DNA of 64,000 nucleotides from Chelydra serpentina (lineage: Eukaryota > Chordata > Testudines > Chelydridae), in contig JBAIAC010000632.1 in assembly GCA_037349315.1 (NCBI GenBank), positions 94,086 to 158,085 of the forward strand, read 5' to 3'. Within the stretch, counting starts at the first letter, position 1. Every line of letters begins with the position of its first letter. The notes beneath the pieces were generated by a model, which did not search any database, was not told the origin of the DNA, and worked only from the letters and a program-made list of their open reading frames with translations. The translations under genes and the position numbers were made by a program. Positions 33,797 through 46,374 of the stretch are shown here, piece after piece.

Positions 33797-36700
33797 TTAC
33801 CCCAACCCCCACCTCCACACTCACTCTCACCCTAACCACAACCCCACCCCCACCCTCATGCTCAACCTCACCTTCACCCTAAACCCCAAGCCCACCGTCA
33901 CCATCGCCCTCACACCCACCCCCATCCCCGCCCTCACCCTCACCTCCACCCCCACTCCCCCACACTCACCCCCACCCCCACCCCCACTCTCACCCTCATG
34001 CTCACCCCCACTCCCACCACCACCTTCACCCTCACCCTACCCCCAACCCCACCCCCACCTCCACCCTCACCCTCACCCTCGCCTGAACCCTCCCCGCTCA
34101 CCCCCAGCCCGATGTTCACCGTCACCCTCACCCTTACCCCCACACTCATCCTGACCCTCACCCCCACCCTCACACACTCCCTCACTAGCAACCCCACTCT
34201 CACCCTCACCCCCACTGCCACCCCCACCCTCACGCTCACCCTCACCCTCATCCCCACCCCCAACCCCACCCTCACCCTCACACTTACCCGCACCCTGACC
34301 CTCATCGTAATGCTCAACCTCACCCCCACTCCCACCCCCACCCCACCCCCACCCTGACGATCACACTCATCCTCACCCTCACCCCCAACCCCACCCTCAC
34401 CCTCACCCTCACCTCCACCCCCACTCCCCCACACTCAAACTCACCCACACGCCCTCCCCCACCCACCCCCACCCTCAGCCTCACCCACACCCTCACCCCC
34501 ACCCTCACCCCCACCCCCACCCACACTCTCACCCTCACGCTCACCCCCATTCCCACCACCACCCTCACCCTCACCCTACCCCCAACCCGACCCCCACCCT
34601 GACCCTCACCCTCGCCTGAACCCTCCCCGCTCACCCCCACCCCCAATCCCCACCCCCACCCTCACCCTCACCCCGACCACCACTCTCAGCCTCCTCCTCA
34701 CCCTCACCCTCATCTTCACCCTCACCCCCAACCTCGCCCTCACCCTCACCGTCACACCCAGCCCGATGTTCATCGTCACCCTCACACTTACCCCCACACT
34801 CATCCTCACCCTCACCCACACCCTCACCCACTCCCTCACCCGCAACCCCACTCTCATCCTCACCCCCACTGCCACCCCCACCCTCACGCTCACCCTCACC
34901 CTCTTCCCCACCTCCAACCCGACCCCACCCTCACCCTCACACTCACCCGCACCCTCACCCTCATCGTAACGCTCAACCTCACCCCCACTCCCACCACCAC
35001 CCCACCCCCACCCTGACGATCACCCTCATCCTCACCATCACCCCCACCACCACCCTCACCCTCACCCAAAATTCCGCACCCTCCGTAATCCTCACCCTAA
35101 ACGAATACCCACCCCTCACCCACCCTCACCCTCATCCACACGCCCACCCTCACCCGAACCCTAATCCTAACCCTCACTCTCACCCTCACTCTCACCCCAA
35201 ACCCCACCCCCACCCTCACCCTCACCATCACCCCAAACCCCACCCACACCATAACCCTCACCCGCACCCCCACCCCCACCCACACCCTCATGATCCCCCT
35301 CACCCTCACCTTCACCCTAAACCCCACCCTCACCTTCACCCTCACCTCCACCCCCAACCCCACCCTCACCTTCACCCTCACCTCCACCCCCACTCCCCCA
35401 CACTCAAACTCACCCACACACCCTCGCCCACCCCACCCCCACCCTCAGCCTCAACGACACCATTACCCCCACCCTCACCCCCACCCCCACCCCCACCCTC
35501 ACCCCCCACTCTCCCTCTCACGCTCACACCCACTCCCACCACCACCTTCACCCTCACCCTACCCCCAACCACACCCTCACCCTCACCTCCACCCCCACTC
35601 CCCCACACTCAAACTCACACACACGCCCTCTCCCACCCACCCCCACCCTCAGCCTCACCCACACCCTCACCCCCACCCTCACACCCACCCCCACCCTCAC
35701 CATACCCCCAACCCCACCCCCACCCTGACCCTCACCCTCGCCTGAACCCTCCCCGCTCACCTCCACCCCCACCCCCACCCTCACCCTCACCCTCACCCCG
35801 ACCACCACTCTCAGCCTCCTCCTCACCCTCATCTTCACCCCCACCCCCACCCTCGCCCTCACCCTCACCTTCACACCCAGCCTGATGTTCATCGTCACCC
35901 TCACACTTACCCCCACACTCATCCTCACCCTCACCCACACCCTCACCCACTCCCTCACCCGCAACCCCACTCTCATCCTCACCCCCACTGCCACCCCCAC
36001 ACTCACGCTCACCCTCACCCTCTTCCCCACCCCCAACCCGACCCCACCCTCACCCTCACACTCACCAGCACCCTCACCCTCATCGTAACGCTCCACCTCA
36101 CCCCCACTCCCACCACCACCCCACCCCCACCCTGACGATCACCCTCATCCTCACCCTCACCCCCACCACCACCCTCACCCGAAACCCCGCACCCTCCGTA
36201 ATCCTCACCCTAAACCAAAACCCACCCCTCACCCACCCTCACCCTTATCCTCACGCCCACCCTCACCCGAACCCTAATCCTATCCCTCACTCTCGCCCTC
36301 ACCCTCACCCCAAACCCCACCCCCACCCTCACCCTAACCGTCACCCCAAACCCCACCCACACCATCACCCTCACCCCCACCCCAACCGCCGCCCACCCCC
36401 ACCCTCATGATCACCCTCACCCTCACCTTCACCCTAAACCCCAAGCCCACCGTCACCATCGCCCTCACCTCCACCCCCAACCCCACCCTCACCCTCACCT
36501 CCACCCCCACTCCCCCACACTCAAACTCACCCACACGCCCTCTCCCACCCACCCCCACCCTCAGCCTCACCCACACCCTCACCCCTACCCTAACCCACAC
36601 CCACACCCACACTCTCACCCTCACGCTCACCCCCACTCCCACCACCACCCTCACCCTCACCCTACCCCAACACTACCCCCACCCCCACCCTGACCCTCAC

Positions 36701-38776
36701 CCTCGCCTGAACCCTCCCCGCTCACCCCCACCCCCACCCCCACTCTCACCCTCACCCTCACCCCGACCACCACTCTCAGCCTCCTCCTCACCCTCACCCT
36801 AGCCCTCACCCTCACCCTCACACCCGGCCCGATGTTAATTGTCACCCTCACACTTACCCCCACACTCATCCTCACCCTCACCCCCACCCTCACCCACTCC
36901 CTCACCCGCAACCCCACTCTCATCCTCACCCCCACCCTCACCCTCACCCTCACCCCGACCACCACTCTCAGCCTCCTCCTCACCCTCACCCTCATCTTCA
37001 CCCCTTCCCCACCCTCGCCCTCACCCTCACTCTCACACCCAGCCCGATGTTCACCGTTACCCTCACCCTTACCCCCACACTCATCCTCAACCTCACCCCC
37101 ACCCTCACTAGCAACCCCACTCTCACCCTCACCCCCACTGCCACCCCCAACCTCACGCTCACCCTCACCCTCATCCCCACCCCCAACCCGACCCCTAATC
37201 CCACCCTCACCCTCACACTCACCCGCACCCGCACCCTCATCGTAACGCTCAACCTCACCCCCAACCTGACGATCACACTCATCCTCACCCCCAACCCCAC
37301 CCTCACCCTCACCTCCACCCCCACTCCCCCACACTCAAACTCACCCACACGCCCTCCCCCACCCCACCCCCACCCTCTGCCTCACCCACACCCTCACCCC
37401 CACCCCCACCCACACTCTCACGCTCACCCCCACTCCCACCACCACCCTTACCCTCACCCTACCCCCAACCCCACCCCCACCCCCACCCTGACCCTCACCC
37501 TCGCCTGAACCCTCCCCGCTAACCCCCACCCCGACCCTCACCCCCAGACTGACCCTCACCCTCACCCCGACCACCACTCTCAGCCTCCTCCTCACCCTCA
37601 CCCTCATATTCACCCCCACCCTCGCCCTCACCCTCACCCTCACACCCAGCCCGATGTTCACCGTCACCCTCACACTTACCCCCACACTCATCCTCACCCT
37701 CACCCCCACCCTCACTAGCAACCCCACTCTCACCCTCACCCCCACTGCCACCCCCACCGTCACGCTCACCCTCACCCTCATCCCCACTCCCAACCCGACC
37801 CCCAACCCCACCCTCACCCTCATCGTAACGCTCAACCTCACCCCCACCTCCACTCCCACCCCCACCCCACCCCCACCCTGACGATCACCCTCATCCTCAC
37901 CCTCACCCCCACCACCACCCTCACCCGAAACCCCGCACCCTCCGTAATCCTCACCCTAAACCAAAACCCACCCCTCACCCACCCTCACCCTCATCCTCAC
38001 GCCCACCCTCACCCGAACCCTAATCCTAACCCTCACTCTCGCCCTCAACCTCACCCCAAACCCCACCCCCACCCTCACCCTCAACGTCAACCCAAACCCC
38101 ACCCTCACCATCACCATCACCTTCACCCCTACCCCAACCCCCACAATCTTCCTCAACCCTCACTCACACCCCAACCCTCACCCTCACGCCAACCCTCACC
38201 CCCACCCTCTCGCTCACCCCAACCCCCACCCCACCCCAACCCTACTCCACCCTCACCCTCAGGCTAGCCCTAAGTCCCAAACCCACCGTCACCATCACCC
38301 TCACCCTCACCCCCACACCAACCCGCAACCCTACCCTCACCCTCACAGCCATCCCCACCCTCACCCTAACCTTCACCCTCTACCCCACCACCAGTCTCAC
38401 CCTCCATGCACCCCCACCCCCACCATCTCCCCCACAGTCACCCTAACCCCAACCCACACGTCCACCCACAACCTCACCCTCACCCTAACCACCACACCCA
38501 CCCTCACCCCCACCCTAATCCCAACTGCTACCCCCACCCCAACCTCACCCCCAACCTCACCCTCACTCTGACCCTAACCCTAACCCTAACTGTAACCATC
38601 ACCCTCAGCCTCTCCCGCACCGGAACCCCCACCCCCACCACCACCCTCAATCCCAACCCCACCCTCATCCTCTCCCCCAACATCACCCCCACCCTCAACC
38701 CCCTAGTCTCACGCTAACATTCACCCCCATCCCCACCCTCACCGTAATGCACAACCTCACCCACACCCTCACCCTG
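33797..38776. repeat. C-rich hexamer minisatellite, inner right arm of palindrome 1
   Basis: Mirror image of the 28999-32040 material, about 1.9 kb longer because the higher-order unit has extra copies. Landmarks appear as complements: CGTAACGCTCAACCTCACC, GCCCGATGTTCACCGTCACC and GCCTGAACCCTCCCCGCT. A (CCCTAA)3 island is at 38572-38589. It ends at the CTGGGATAGTGAGGG switch. Confidence 0.9.
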
Positions 38777-39228
38777 GGATAGTGAGGGTGAGGGTGGGCG
38801 TGGGGTGGGGGGGGAGCGTGAGGGTGGTCGTGAGGGCGGGGGTGAGAGTGAGGGTGACAGTGAGGGTGAGGGTCGGGGTGTGGGTTGCAGTGAGTGTGCG
38901 GTTGTGGGTGAGGGTTCGGCTGAGGGTGGGGATGGGCGGTTTGAGTGGGGGTGAGTTTATGGGAGGGGGTGGGGGTGAGGTGTGAGCGTGAGGGTGGGTG
39001 TGAGTTTACGGTTGAGCGTGAGGTTTGAACTGGGGTGGGGGTGAGCGTGAGGGTGAGGTTGACTGTTGGGGTGGGGGTTACAGTGAGGGTTGGGGTCGGG
39101 GTTAGGGTGAGGTTTAGGGTGAGGGTTACAGTCATGGTGTGGGTGAGATGGAGGGGGACAGTGGGGTGGGGGGCTGAGGGTGAGGGTGGCGGTGTATTTA
39201 GGGATAGGGTGAGGGTGGGGGTTGGGGC
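38777..39228. repeat. G-rich block, mirror of 28563-28998
   Basis: Reverse complement of the C-rich block that follows each satellite array. It runs from the CTGGGATAGTGAGGG switch to the satellite edge GGGGCTAGGGATCTGTACC. Confidence 0.9.
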
Positions 39229-39763
39229 TAGGGATCTGTACCAGAAGCTCAGCAGTACAGCTAAATAGCTTTTCTCACTAATGGGCTGTACCAAATTCAA
39301 AGCAGTTCGTTTAAAAAGCTTTTGGAGGTGGATTACAGGAGAGATTTGGCAGTAGCAGTGAACATTATTCATAGCGAGGTTTTCTCAGGAACCGAACTGT
39401 ACCTAAAGCCAAACAGTGCATCATAACGGCTTTTGGAGGAGGATTCCAGGTGAAATTCGTCTTTAGCAGTGAACAGAATTGAAATGCTTTTTGAGGCATT
39501 TTCAAAATCTAATAGGTACAAAAAGCGCAGTAAAACATCTAACGGACGTTTCATAGAGGCTTCCAGGAGACATTTGGAACTTGCAGTGAACAGGATTGAA
39601 TTGATCGTAGTGAGGTATTCTCACGAACGGATCTGTACGAAAAGCCAACAAGTAGCGCATAACTGCTTTTGGAGGAGATAGTTCAGTGCAAGAAGCGATA
39701 AATTTGAATCTTGTGCTGAACAGGAATGAATTGTTCATTGCGCGGTATTGCGTGGATGTGGCT
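39229..39763 (-). repeat. Satellite array D, collapsed and inverted
   Basis: Same satellite in reverse orientation but only about 4.6 monomers. Both array edges are the standard ones. The last monomers of arrays A-C are joined directly to the first ones, as if an internal block of about 2.8 kb or more had been removed by unequal exchange between monomers. Confidence 0.93.
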
Positions 39764-42700
39764 TGGGGTTTGAGGGTGAGGGTGATTGTGGGGGATGGGT
39801 TAAGCGTGAGGGTGAGGTTGAAGGTTAGGGTTGGGGAGGGGGGAGGGGTGGGGGTGAGAGTGAGGGTGGGGTGGGGGTGAGGGTGAGGAAGAGGGTGCGG
39901 GTTGGGGGTGGGGATTAGGGTGAGGGTGGGGGTGAGGGTTAGGGTAGGGGGGTGGGGTTAGGGGTGGCGGTTGTGGTGAGGGTGAGGTTGAGGGTTAGGG
40001 TTGGGGTGGGGGTATGGGTGAGGGTGAGGGTGGGGTTGGGGGTGGCGGTTGGGGTGAGGGTTGGGTGGGGATTAGGATGAGGGTGGGAGTGAGGCTCACG
40101 GTGATGGTGAGGGTGGGGTTGGGGGTGGGGGTTGGGGTGAGAGTGGGGGTGGGGTTATGGGTGAGGGTGAGGTTGGGAGTGGGATGGGGGGAGGGGGGGA
40201 GGGAGAGGGTAATGGTGAGGGTGGGGGTGGGGGTGGGGTTGAAGATAGCGGTTGGGGTGAGGGTGAGGTTGAAGGTTAGGGTTTGGGAGGGGGTAGGGGT
40301 GGGGTGTGAGTGAGGGTGGGGTGGGGGTGGGGGTGAGGGTGAGGTAGAGGGTGCGGGTTGGGGGTGGGGATTAGGGTGAGGGTGGGGGTGAGGGTTAGGG
40401 TAGGGGGTGGGGTTAGGGGTGGCGGTTGTGGTGAGGGTGAGGTTGAGGGTTAGGGTTGGGGTGGGGGTATGGGTGAGGGTGAGTGTGGGGTTGGGGGTGG
40501 CGGTTGGGGTGAGGGTTGGGTGGGGATTAGGATGAGGGTGGGAGTGAGGCTCACGGTGATGGTGAGGGTGGGTTTGGGGGTGGGGGTTGGGGTGAGAGTG
40601 GGGGTGGGGTTATGGGTGAGGGTGAGGTTGGGGGTGGGCTGGGGGGAGGGGGTGAGGGAGAGGGTAATGGTGAGGGTGGGGGTGGGGGTGGGGTTGAAGA
40701 TAGCGGTTGGGGTGAGGGTGAGGTTGAAGGTTAGGGTTTGGGAGGGGGTAGGGGTGGGGTGTGAGTGAGGGTGGGGTGGGGGTGGGGGTGAGGGTGAGGT
40801 AGAGGGTGCGGGTTGGTGGTGGGGATTAGGTTGAGGGTGAGGGTGGGGGTGAGGCTCATGGTGATGGTGACGGTTGGCGGTGGCGGTGGCGGTTGGGCTG
40901 AGGGTGGGCGTGGGGTGGGGAGGGTTAGGATTAGGCTGAGTGTGAGAGTGACGGTGAGTGTGAGGGTAAGGGTGAGAGTGAGGGTGTGGTTAGGAGTGGG
41001 GTGAGGGTGAGGGTGGGGGTGGGGGTGAGAGTGGGAGTGGGGGTGGGGGTCAGGGTGAGGGTGAGGGTGGGGGTGGGGCGAGGGTGCGGGTGAGAGTGAG
41101 AGAGAGGGTGAGGGTGGGACTTGGGTTGGGGGTGAGGGTGAGGGTTAGGGTGGGGTTTGGTTTTACTGTGAGGGTGAGGGTGAGGGTGGTGGTTTGGGTG
41201 GGGGTGAGGGTGAGAGTGAGGGTGGGGGTGGGGATGGGGTTGTGGGTCGGGGATAGGATGAAGGTGAGTGTGGGAAAGAGGGCGGGGGTGGGGTTGAGTG
41301 TGATGGTGCGGGTAGGGGTGGGGTGAGGGTGAGGGTGAGGCTTAGGGTGAAGGTGAGTCTGGGAGGAGGGTGAGGGTGAGGCTTAGGGTGAAGGTGAGTC
41401 TGGGGGTGAGGGTGAGGGAGGGGGTGGTGGTGGGGTGAGGGTGAGGGCGTGGGTGAGGGTGAGTGTGTGGGTGGTGGTGGTGGTGGGGTTGAGGGTAGGG
41501 TTGATGATGAGGGTGAGGGTGGTGGTGTGAGTTGGGGTGATGGTGAGGGTGGGAGAGGGGGTGAGGGTGAGGGTGGTGGTGGGAGTTGGGGTGATGATGA
41601 GGGTGGGAGAGGGGGTGGGGGTGAGGGTGAGCGTGGGGGTGAGCGTGAGGGTGGGGGTAAGGGAGAGGGTGAGGGTGAGCGTCGGGCTGGGGTGAGGGTG
41701 AGGGTGAGAGCGACGGTGGGGGTGGGGGTGAGGATGAGGGTGGGGGTGCTGTTGAGGATCAGGGTGAGTGTGAGGAGGTGGATGGGGTGGAGGTCGGGGT
41801 GAGGGTGAGGGTGGAGGTGGGGTGGGGATGGGGTGAGGTTGAGGGTGAGGGTGAGGGTGTGGGTGAGGGTGAGGGTGGTGGTGGGGGTGGGGCTAAGGGT
41901 GATAGTGACGGTAGGCTTTGGAGTTAGGGTTATGATGAGGGTGAGGGTGAGGGTGAGGGTGGGCGTGGGGGTTGGGGGGGTGTGAGGGTGAGGGTGAGTG
42001 TTAGGGTTAGGGTTAGGCTGAGGGTGAGAGTGAGGGTGGGGGTGGGTGTGAGGGTGAGGCTGAAGGTGAGGGTAAGGGTTGGGGTGGGGTGTCGGAGGGG
42101 GTTGGGGTGAGGGTGAGGGTGAGTGTGGGGGTGGGAATGCTGGTGAAGGGTGAGGGAGAGGGTGAGGGTTGGGGTGTGGTTTGGGGGTGAGGGTGATGGT
42201 GAGGGTGGGGTTGAGGTGTGAGTGATTGTAAACTGTGAGTGGGGGTGGGGGTGAGGGTGAGCGTAAGGGTTGGGGTGGGGTTAGGGGTGTGCCTGGTCGT
42301 GGGTATGGGTTTGTGTGTGAGGGTGAGGGTGATTGTGAGGGTTGGGGTAAGGGTGAGGGTGATGGTGGGTTTGGGGGTGGGAGTTGGGGTGAGGTCGAGG
42401 GTGAGGGTGAGGGTTACGGATAGGGGGAGTGTGAGGGTTGGACGTGGGGGTGGGAGTGGGGGTGATGGTGAGGATGAGCATTACGGTGAGGGTGCGGGTG
42501 AGGGTGAGGGTGGCGTGGATGTGGGTTGGGTGTTGGGTTGAGAGTGAGGGTGAGGGTGAGAGTGCGGGTGTGAGTGGGGGTGAGGGTGGGGGTGGGGGTG
42601 AGGGTCAGGGTGGGAGAGTGAGTGGCGGTTTGGGTGACGGTGTGGGTGAGGGTGATTGTGGGGGTGGCGATGAGAGAGAGGGTGACGGTGAACATGAGGT

Positions 42701-44412
42701 TGAGGGCAGTGCTGTGGATGAGAGTGAGGGTGAGGGTGAGAGTGTGGGTTGTTGTGGGGGTGGGGGTGAGGGTGAATGTGGGGGTGGGGGTGAGGGTGAG
42801 GGTGGGGTTGTGGATTACGGTGGGGGTGAGGGTGAGGGGGGTGGGTGACGGTGAGGCTTGGGGTTGGGGAGGGGGTGGGGGTGGGGTGGGGATAAGGGTG
42901 AAGGTGAGGGTGAGTGTGGGGGTGGGAGTCAGTGTGGGGTGATGGTGAGGGTGCGGGTGGGGTTTTTTGGTGTTCGTGAGGGTGAGGGTGGGGGTTGGGG
43001 TTGCGCTTAGGGTGAGGGGTAGGGGGAGGGTGAAGGTGAGAGTGAGGATGGGGGTTTGGGGTGAGGGTGAGTTTGAGGGTGAGAGTGAGGGTGGGGTTGG
43101 GGGTGAGGGTGGTGGCGGCAGTTAGGGTGAGGTTGACGGTGAGGGTGGGGGTGACGTTGAGGGTCGGGTTGAGGGTGACTGTGGGGGTGGGGGTGGGGGT
43201 GAGGGTGAGGGTGGGGGTGGGGGTGGGGTTGAGGGTGAGGGTTACGGAAAGGGGGAGGGTGAGGTTGGGGGTGGGGATGAGGGTGAGGGTGGGGGTGGGA
43301 GTGAGGGTCAGGGTGGGAGTGGGAGTGGGGTTTGGGTGACGGTGTGGGTGAGGGTGAGCGTGGGGGTGGCGATGAGAGAGAGGGTGAAGGTGAGGGTGAG
43401 GTTGAGGGCGGTGCTGTGGGTGAGAGTGAAGGTGAGTGTGAGAGTGTGGGTGGTTGTGGGGGTGGGGGTGAGGGTGAGGGTGGGGGTGGAGGTGAGGGTG
43501 AGGTTGTGGGTGTGGGTTACGGTGGGGGTGAGGGTGAGGGCGGGGGTGAGGCTGGGGGTGGGGGAGGGGGTGAGGGTGAGGGTGAGGGGGGTGGGTGACG
43601 GTGAGGGCTGGGGTTGGGGAGGAGGTGGGGGTTAGGGTGAGGGTGGGGGTTAGTGTGAGGGTGAGGGTGAATGTGGGATTGGGAGTCAGGGTGGGGGTGA
43701 GGGTGAGGGTGCGGGTGGGGGTTTTCGGTGGTGGTGAGGGTGAGGGTGGGGATTGGGGTTGCGGTTAGGGTGAGGGGTGGGGTGAGGGTGAAGGTGAGAG
43801 TGAGGATGGGGGTTTGGGGTGAGGGTGAGTTTGAGGGTGAGGGTGAGGGTCTGGTTGGGGGTGAGGGTGGTGGCGGTGGTTAGGGTGAGGTTGACGGTGA
43901 GAGTGGGGGTGAGTGTGAGGTTGAGGGTGGGAGTGGGGTTGGGGGTGCGGGTGAGGGTGAAAGTGTGGGTGGGGGTGGCGGTGAGGGTGAGGGTGAGCTT
44001 CGGGGTGGCACTGAGGGTGTCGGTGAGGGAGGAGCTGGGGGTGGGGGTTAGGGTTAGGGTCGGAGTGGCGGTGGGGGTGAGGGTGAGGGTAAGGGTGGGG
44101 GTGGGGCTGTGCGTGGGGTGAGGGTGAGGACGAGGATTAGGTTGGTGGGTGAGGGTGAGAGTGTGGGTGGGGTATGGGTGAGGGTGAGAGTGTGGGTGTG
44201 GGTGGGGTGAGGGTGAGGGTCGGAGTGGCGGTGGGGGTGAGGGTGAGGGTGGGCGTGGGGTTGGGGGTGGGGTGAGGGTGAGGATGAGGATTAGGGTGAG
44301 GGTGAGCGTGGGGGTGGGGGTGAGGGTGAGGGTGAGGGCAGGGATTCGGGTGGGGGTGAGAGTGAAGGTGAGAGTGGGGGTGGGGTTAGTGTTGGGGTGG
44401 GTTTAGTGTGAG
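39764..44412. repeat. G-rich minisatellite, outer right arm of palindrome 1
   Basis: Reverse complement of material in 21173-25194. The GAGGCTCACGGTGATGG landmark near 40095 and 40550 shows two copies of the ~450-bp unit. The inverted insert of 23917-24373 is absent; text matching about 24500 joins text matching about 23420 near 40915. About 0.95 kb around 41280-42180, including a duplicated GCTTAGGGTGAAGGTGAGTC, has no obvious left partner. It runs into CR1 copy b. Confidence 0.88.
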
Positions 44413-44480
44413 GGGGAAGGAGACCAAAGCCCCGAGGTAAGTGGGGAAGTGGGATACCGGGAAGAAGCACAAGTAGGTGT

Positions 44481-45563
44481 GTGCAAGAGGGGAGGGCTCC
44501 TGCCCATACTGGGACAGCAGGACAATCGGTGAGTTACCTTAAATGCCTATACACAAATGCAAGAAGCCTGGGGAACAAGCAGGGAGAACTGGAAGTCCTG
44601 GCACAGTCAAGGAATTATGATGTAATTGGAATAACAGAGACTTGGTGGGATAACTCACATGATTGGAGTACTGTCATGGATGGCTATAAACTGTTCAGGA
44701 AGGATAGGCAGGGCAGAAAAGGTGGGGGAGTTTCGTTGTATGTAAGAGAGCAGTATGACTGCTCAGAGCTCCAGTATGAAACTGCAGAAAAACCTGAGGG
44801 TGTCTGGATTAAATTTAGAAGTGTGAGCAACAAGGGTAATGTCGTGGTGGGAGTCTGCTACAGACCACCAGACCAGGGGGATGAGGTGGACGAGGCTTTC
44901 TTCCAGCAACTAACAGAAGTTACTAGATCACAGGCCCTGGTTCTCATGGGTGACTTTAATCACCCCGATATCTGCTGGGGGAGCAATACAGCGGTCCACA
45001 GACAATCCAAGAAGTTTTTGGAAAGTGTAGGGGACAATTTCCTGGTGCGGTTGCTGGAGGAACCAACTAGGGGAAAAGCTCTTCTTGACCTGCTGCTCAC
45101 AAACAGGGAGGAAATAGTAAAGAAAGCAATAGTGGATGGGAACCTGGGAGGCAGTGACCATGAGATAGTCGAGTTCAGGATCCTGACACAAGGAAGAAAG
45201 GAGAGCAGTAGAATACAGAGCCTGGACTTCAGAAAAGCAGACTTTGACTCCCTCAGGGAACTGATGGGCAAGGTCCCCTGGGAGAATAACATGAGGGGGA
45301 AAGGAGTCGAGGAAAGCTGGCTGTATTTTAAAGAATCCTTATTGAGGTTGCAGGAACAAACCATCCCGATGTGTAGAAAGAAAAGTAAATATGGCAGGCG
45401 ACCAGCTTGGCTTAACAGTGAAATCCTTGCTCGTCTTAAACACAAAAAAGCAGCTTACAAGAAGTGGAAGATTGGACAAATGACCAGGGAGGAGTATAAA
45501 AATATTGTTCAGGCATGCAGGAGTGAAATTAGAAGGCCAAATCACACTTGGAGTTGCAGCTAG
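44481..45563 (+). pseudogene. CR1 ORF2 endonuclease domain, copy b
   Basis: The 360-codon translation appears identical to that of the minus-strand copy at 812-1894, with all endonuclease motifs (YTNARSL 24-30, ITETW 51-55, GDFNHP 157-162, GSDHEIVEF 224-232). It carries the same frame loss after RSEIRRPN. Identity at this level across 44 kb indicates either a recent duplication or ongoing gene conversion between inverted copies. Confidence 0.9.
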
Positions 45564-45569
45564 CCGGAG

Positions 45570-45968
45570 ATGTTAGGAGTAACAAGAAGGGTTTCTTCAG
45601 GCAACAAGAAGAAAGTCAAGGAAAGTGTGGGCCCCTTGCTGAATGAGGGAGGGAACCTAGTGACAGAGGATGTGGAGAAAGCTAGTGTACTCAATGCTTT
45701 TTTTGCCTCTGTCTTCACAGACAAGGTCAGCTCCCAGACAGCTGCACTCCGCAGCACGGTATGGGGAGGAGGTGACCAGCCCTCTGTGGCGAAAGAAGTA
45801 GTTCGGGACTACTTAGAAAAGCTGGATGAACACAAGTCCATGGGGCCGGATGCACTGCATCCGAGGGTGCTAAAGGAGTCGGCCGATGTGATTGCAGATC
45901 CATTGGCCATTATCTCTGACAAATCATGGCAATCGGGGGAGGTTCTGGATGACTTAAAAAAAAGCTAA
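45570..45968 (+). pseudogene. CR1 ORF2 linker and RT N-terminal part, copy b
   Basis: Frame from MLGVTRR to DDLKKS, closed by the A8 run at 45956-45963 shared with the other copies. It contains [11 protein letters not shown] and [12 protein letters not shown]. It differs from copy a by D for E in VIADPLAI and agrees with copy c. Confidence 0.88.
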
Positions 45969-45972
45969 TGTA

Positions 45973-46374
45973 GTGCCCATCTTTAAAAAAGGGAAGAAGG
46001 AAGATCCGGTGAACTACAGGCCAGCCGGTCTCACCTCAGTCCCTGGAAAAATCATGGAACAGGTCCTCAAGGAATCAATTCTGAACCACTTAAAGGAGGG
46101 GAAAGTGATCAGGAACAGTCAGCATGGATTCACCAAGGGCAAGTCATGCCTGACTAACCTAATTGCCTTCTATGATGAGATAACTGGCTCTGTGGATGAG
46201 GGGAAAGCAGTGGATGTGCTATTTCTTGACTTTAGCAAAGCTTTTGATACAGTCTCCCACAGTGTTCTTGCCAGCAAGTTAAAGAAGTATGTGCTGGATG
46301 AATGGACGGTAAGGTGGATAGAAAACTGGCTGGATGGTCGTGCTCAACGGGTAGTGATCAATGGGTGGGGGTGA
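45973..46374 (+). pseudogene. CR1 ORF2 reverse transcriptase fragment, copy b
   Basis: RT finger and palm start with [25 protein letters not shown] and [15 protein letters not shown]. Unlike copy a the frame stays open through [14 protein letters not shown] and [11 protein letters not shown]. It ends on a TGA supplied by the adjoining TGGGGGTGA minisatellite. The YxDD core is missing. Confidence 0.9.

Larger units (their letters stand above)
33855..44400 (-). repeat. Right arm of palindrome 1 (approximate limits)
   Basis: Mirror of 21173-32040 with a longer inner minisatellite, a collapsed satellite array and loss of the 450-bp inverted insert. Just outside it lies CR1 copy b. The equivalent CR1 on the left is not next to 21173 but at 1-1966, because two satellite macro-units lie between. 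Confidence 0.82.
44413..46365 (+). mobile_element. CR1-type LINE fragment, copy b (3'-truncated)
   Basis: Exact structural twin of copy a in opposite orientation. It has the same 5' and 3' minisatellite junctions, the same endonuclease-linker-RT fragments and the same frameshifts. It is the shared hinge of both inverted-repeat systems: it mirrors copy a at 1-1966 and copy c at 62488-64000. At the 3' break the sequence passes from ATCAATGGG directly to TGGGGGTGAGAGGG. Confidence 0.93.
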
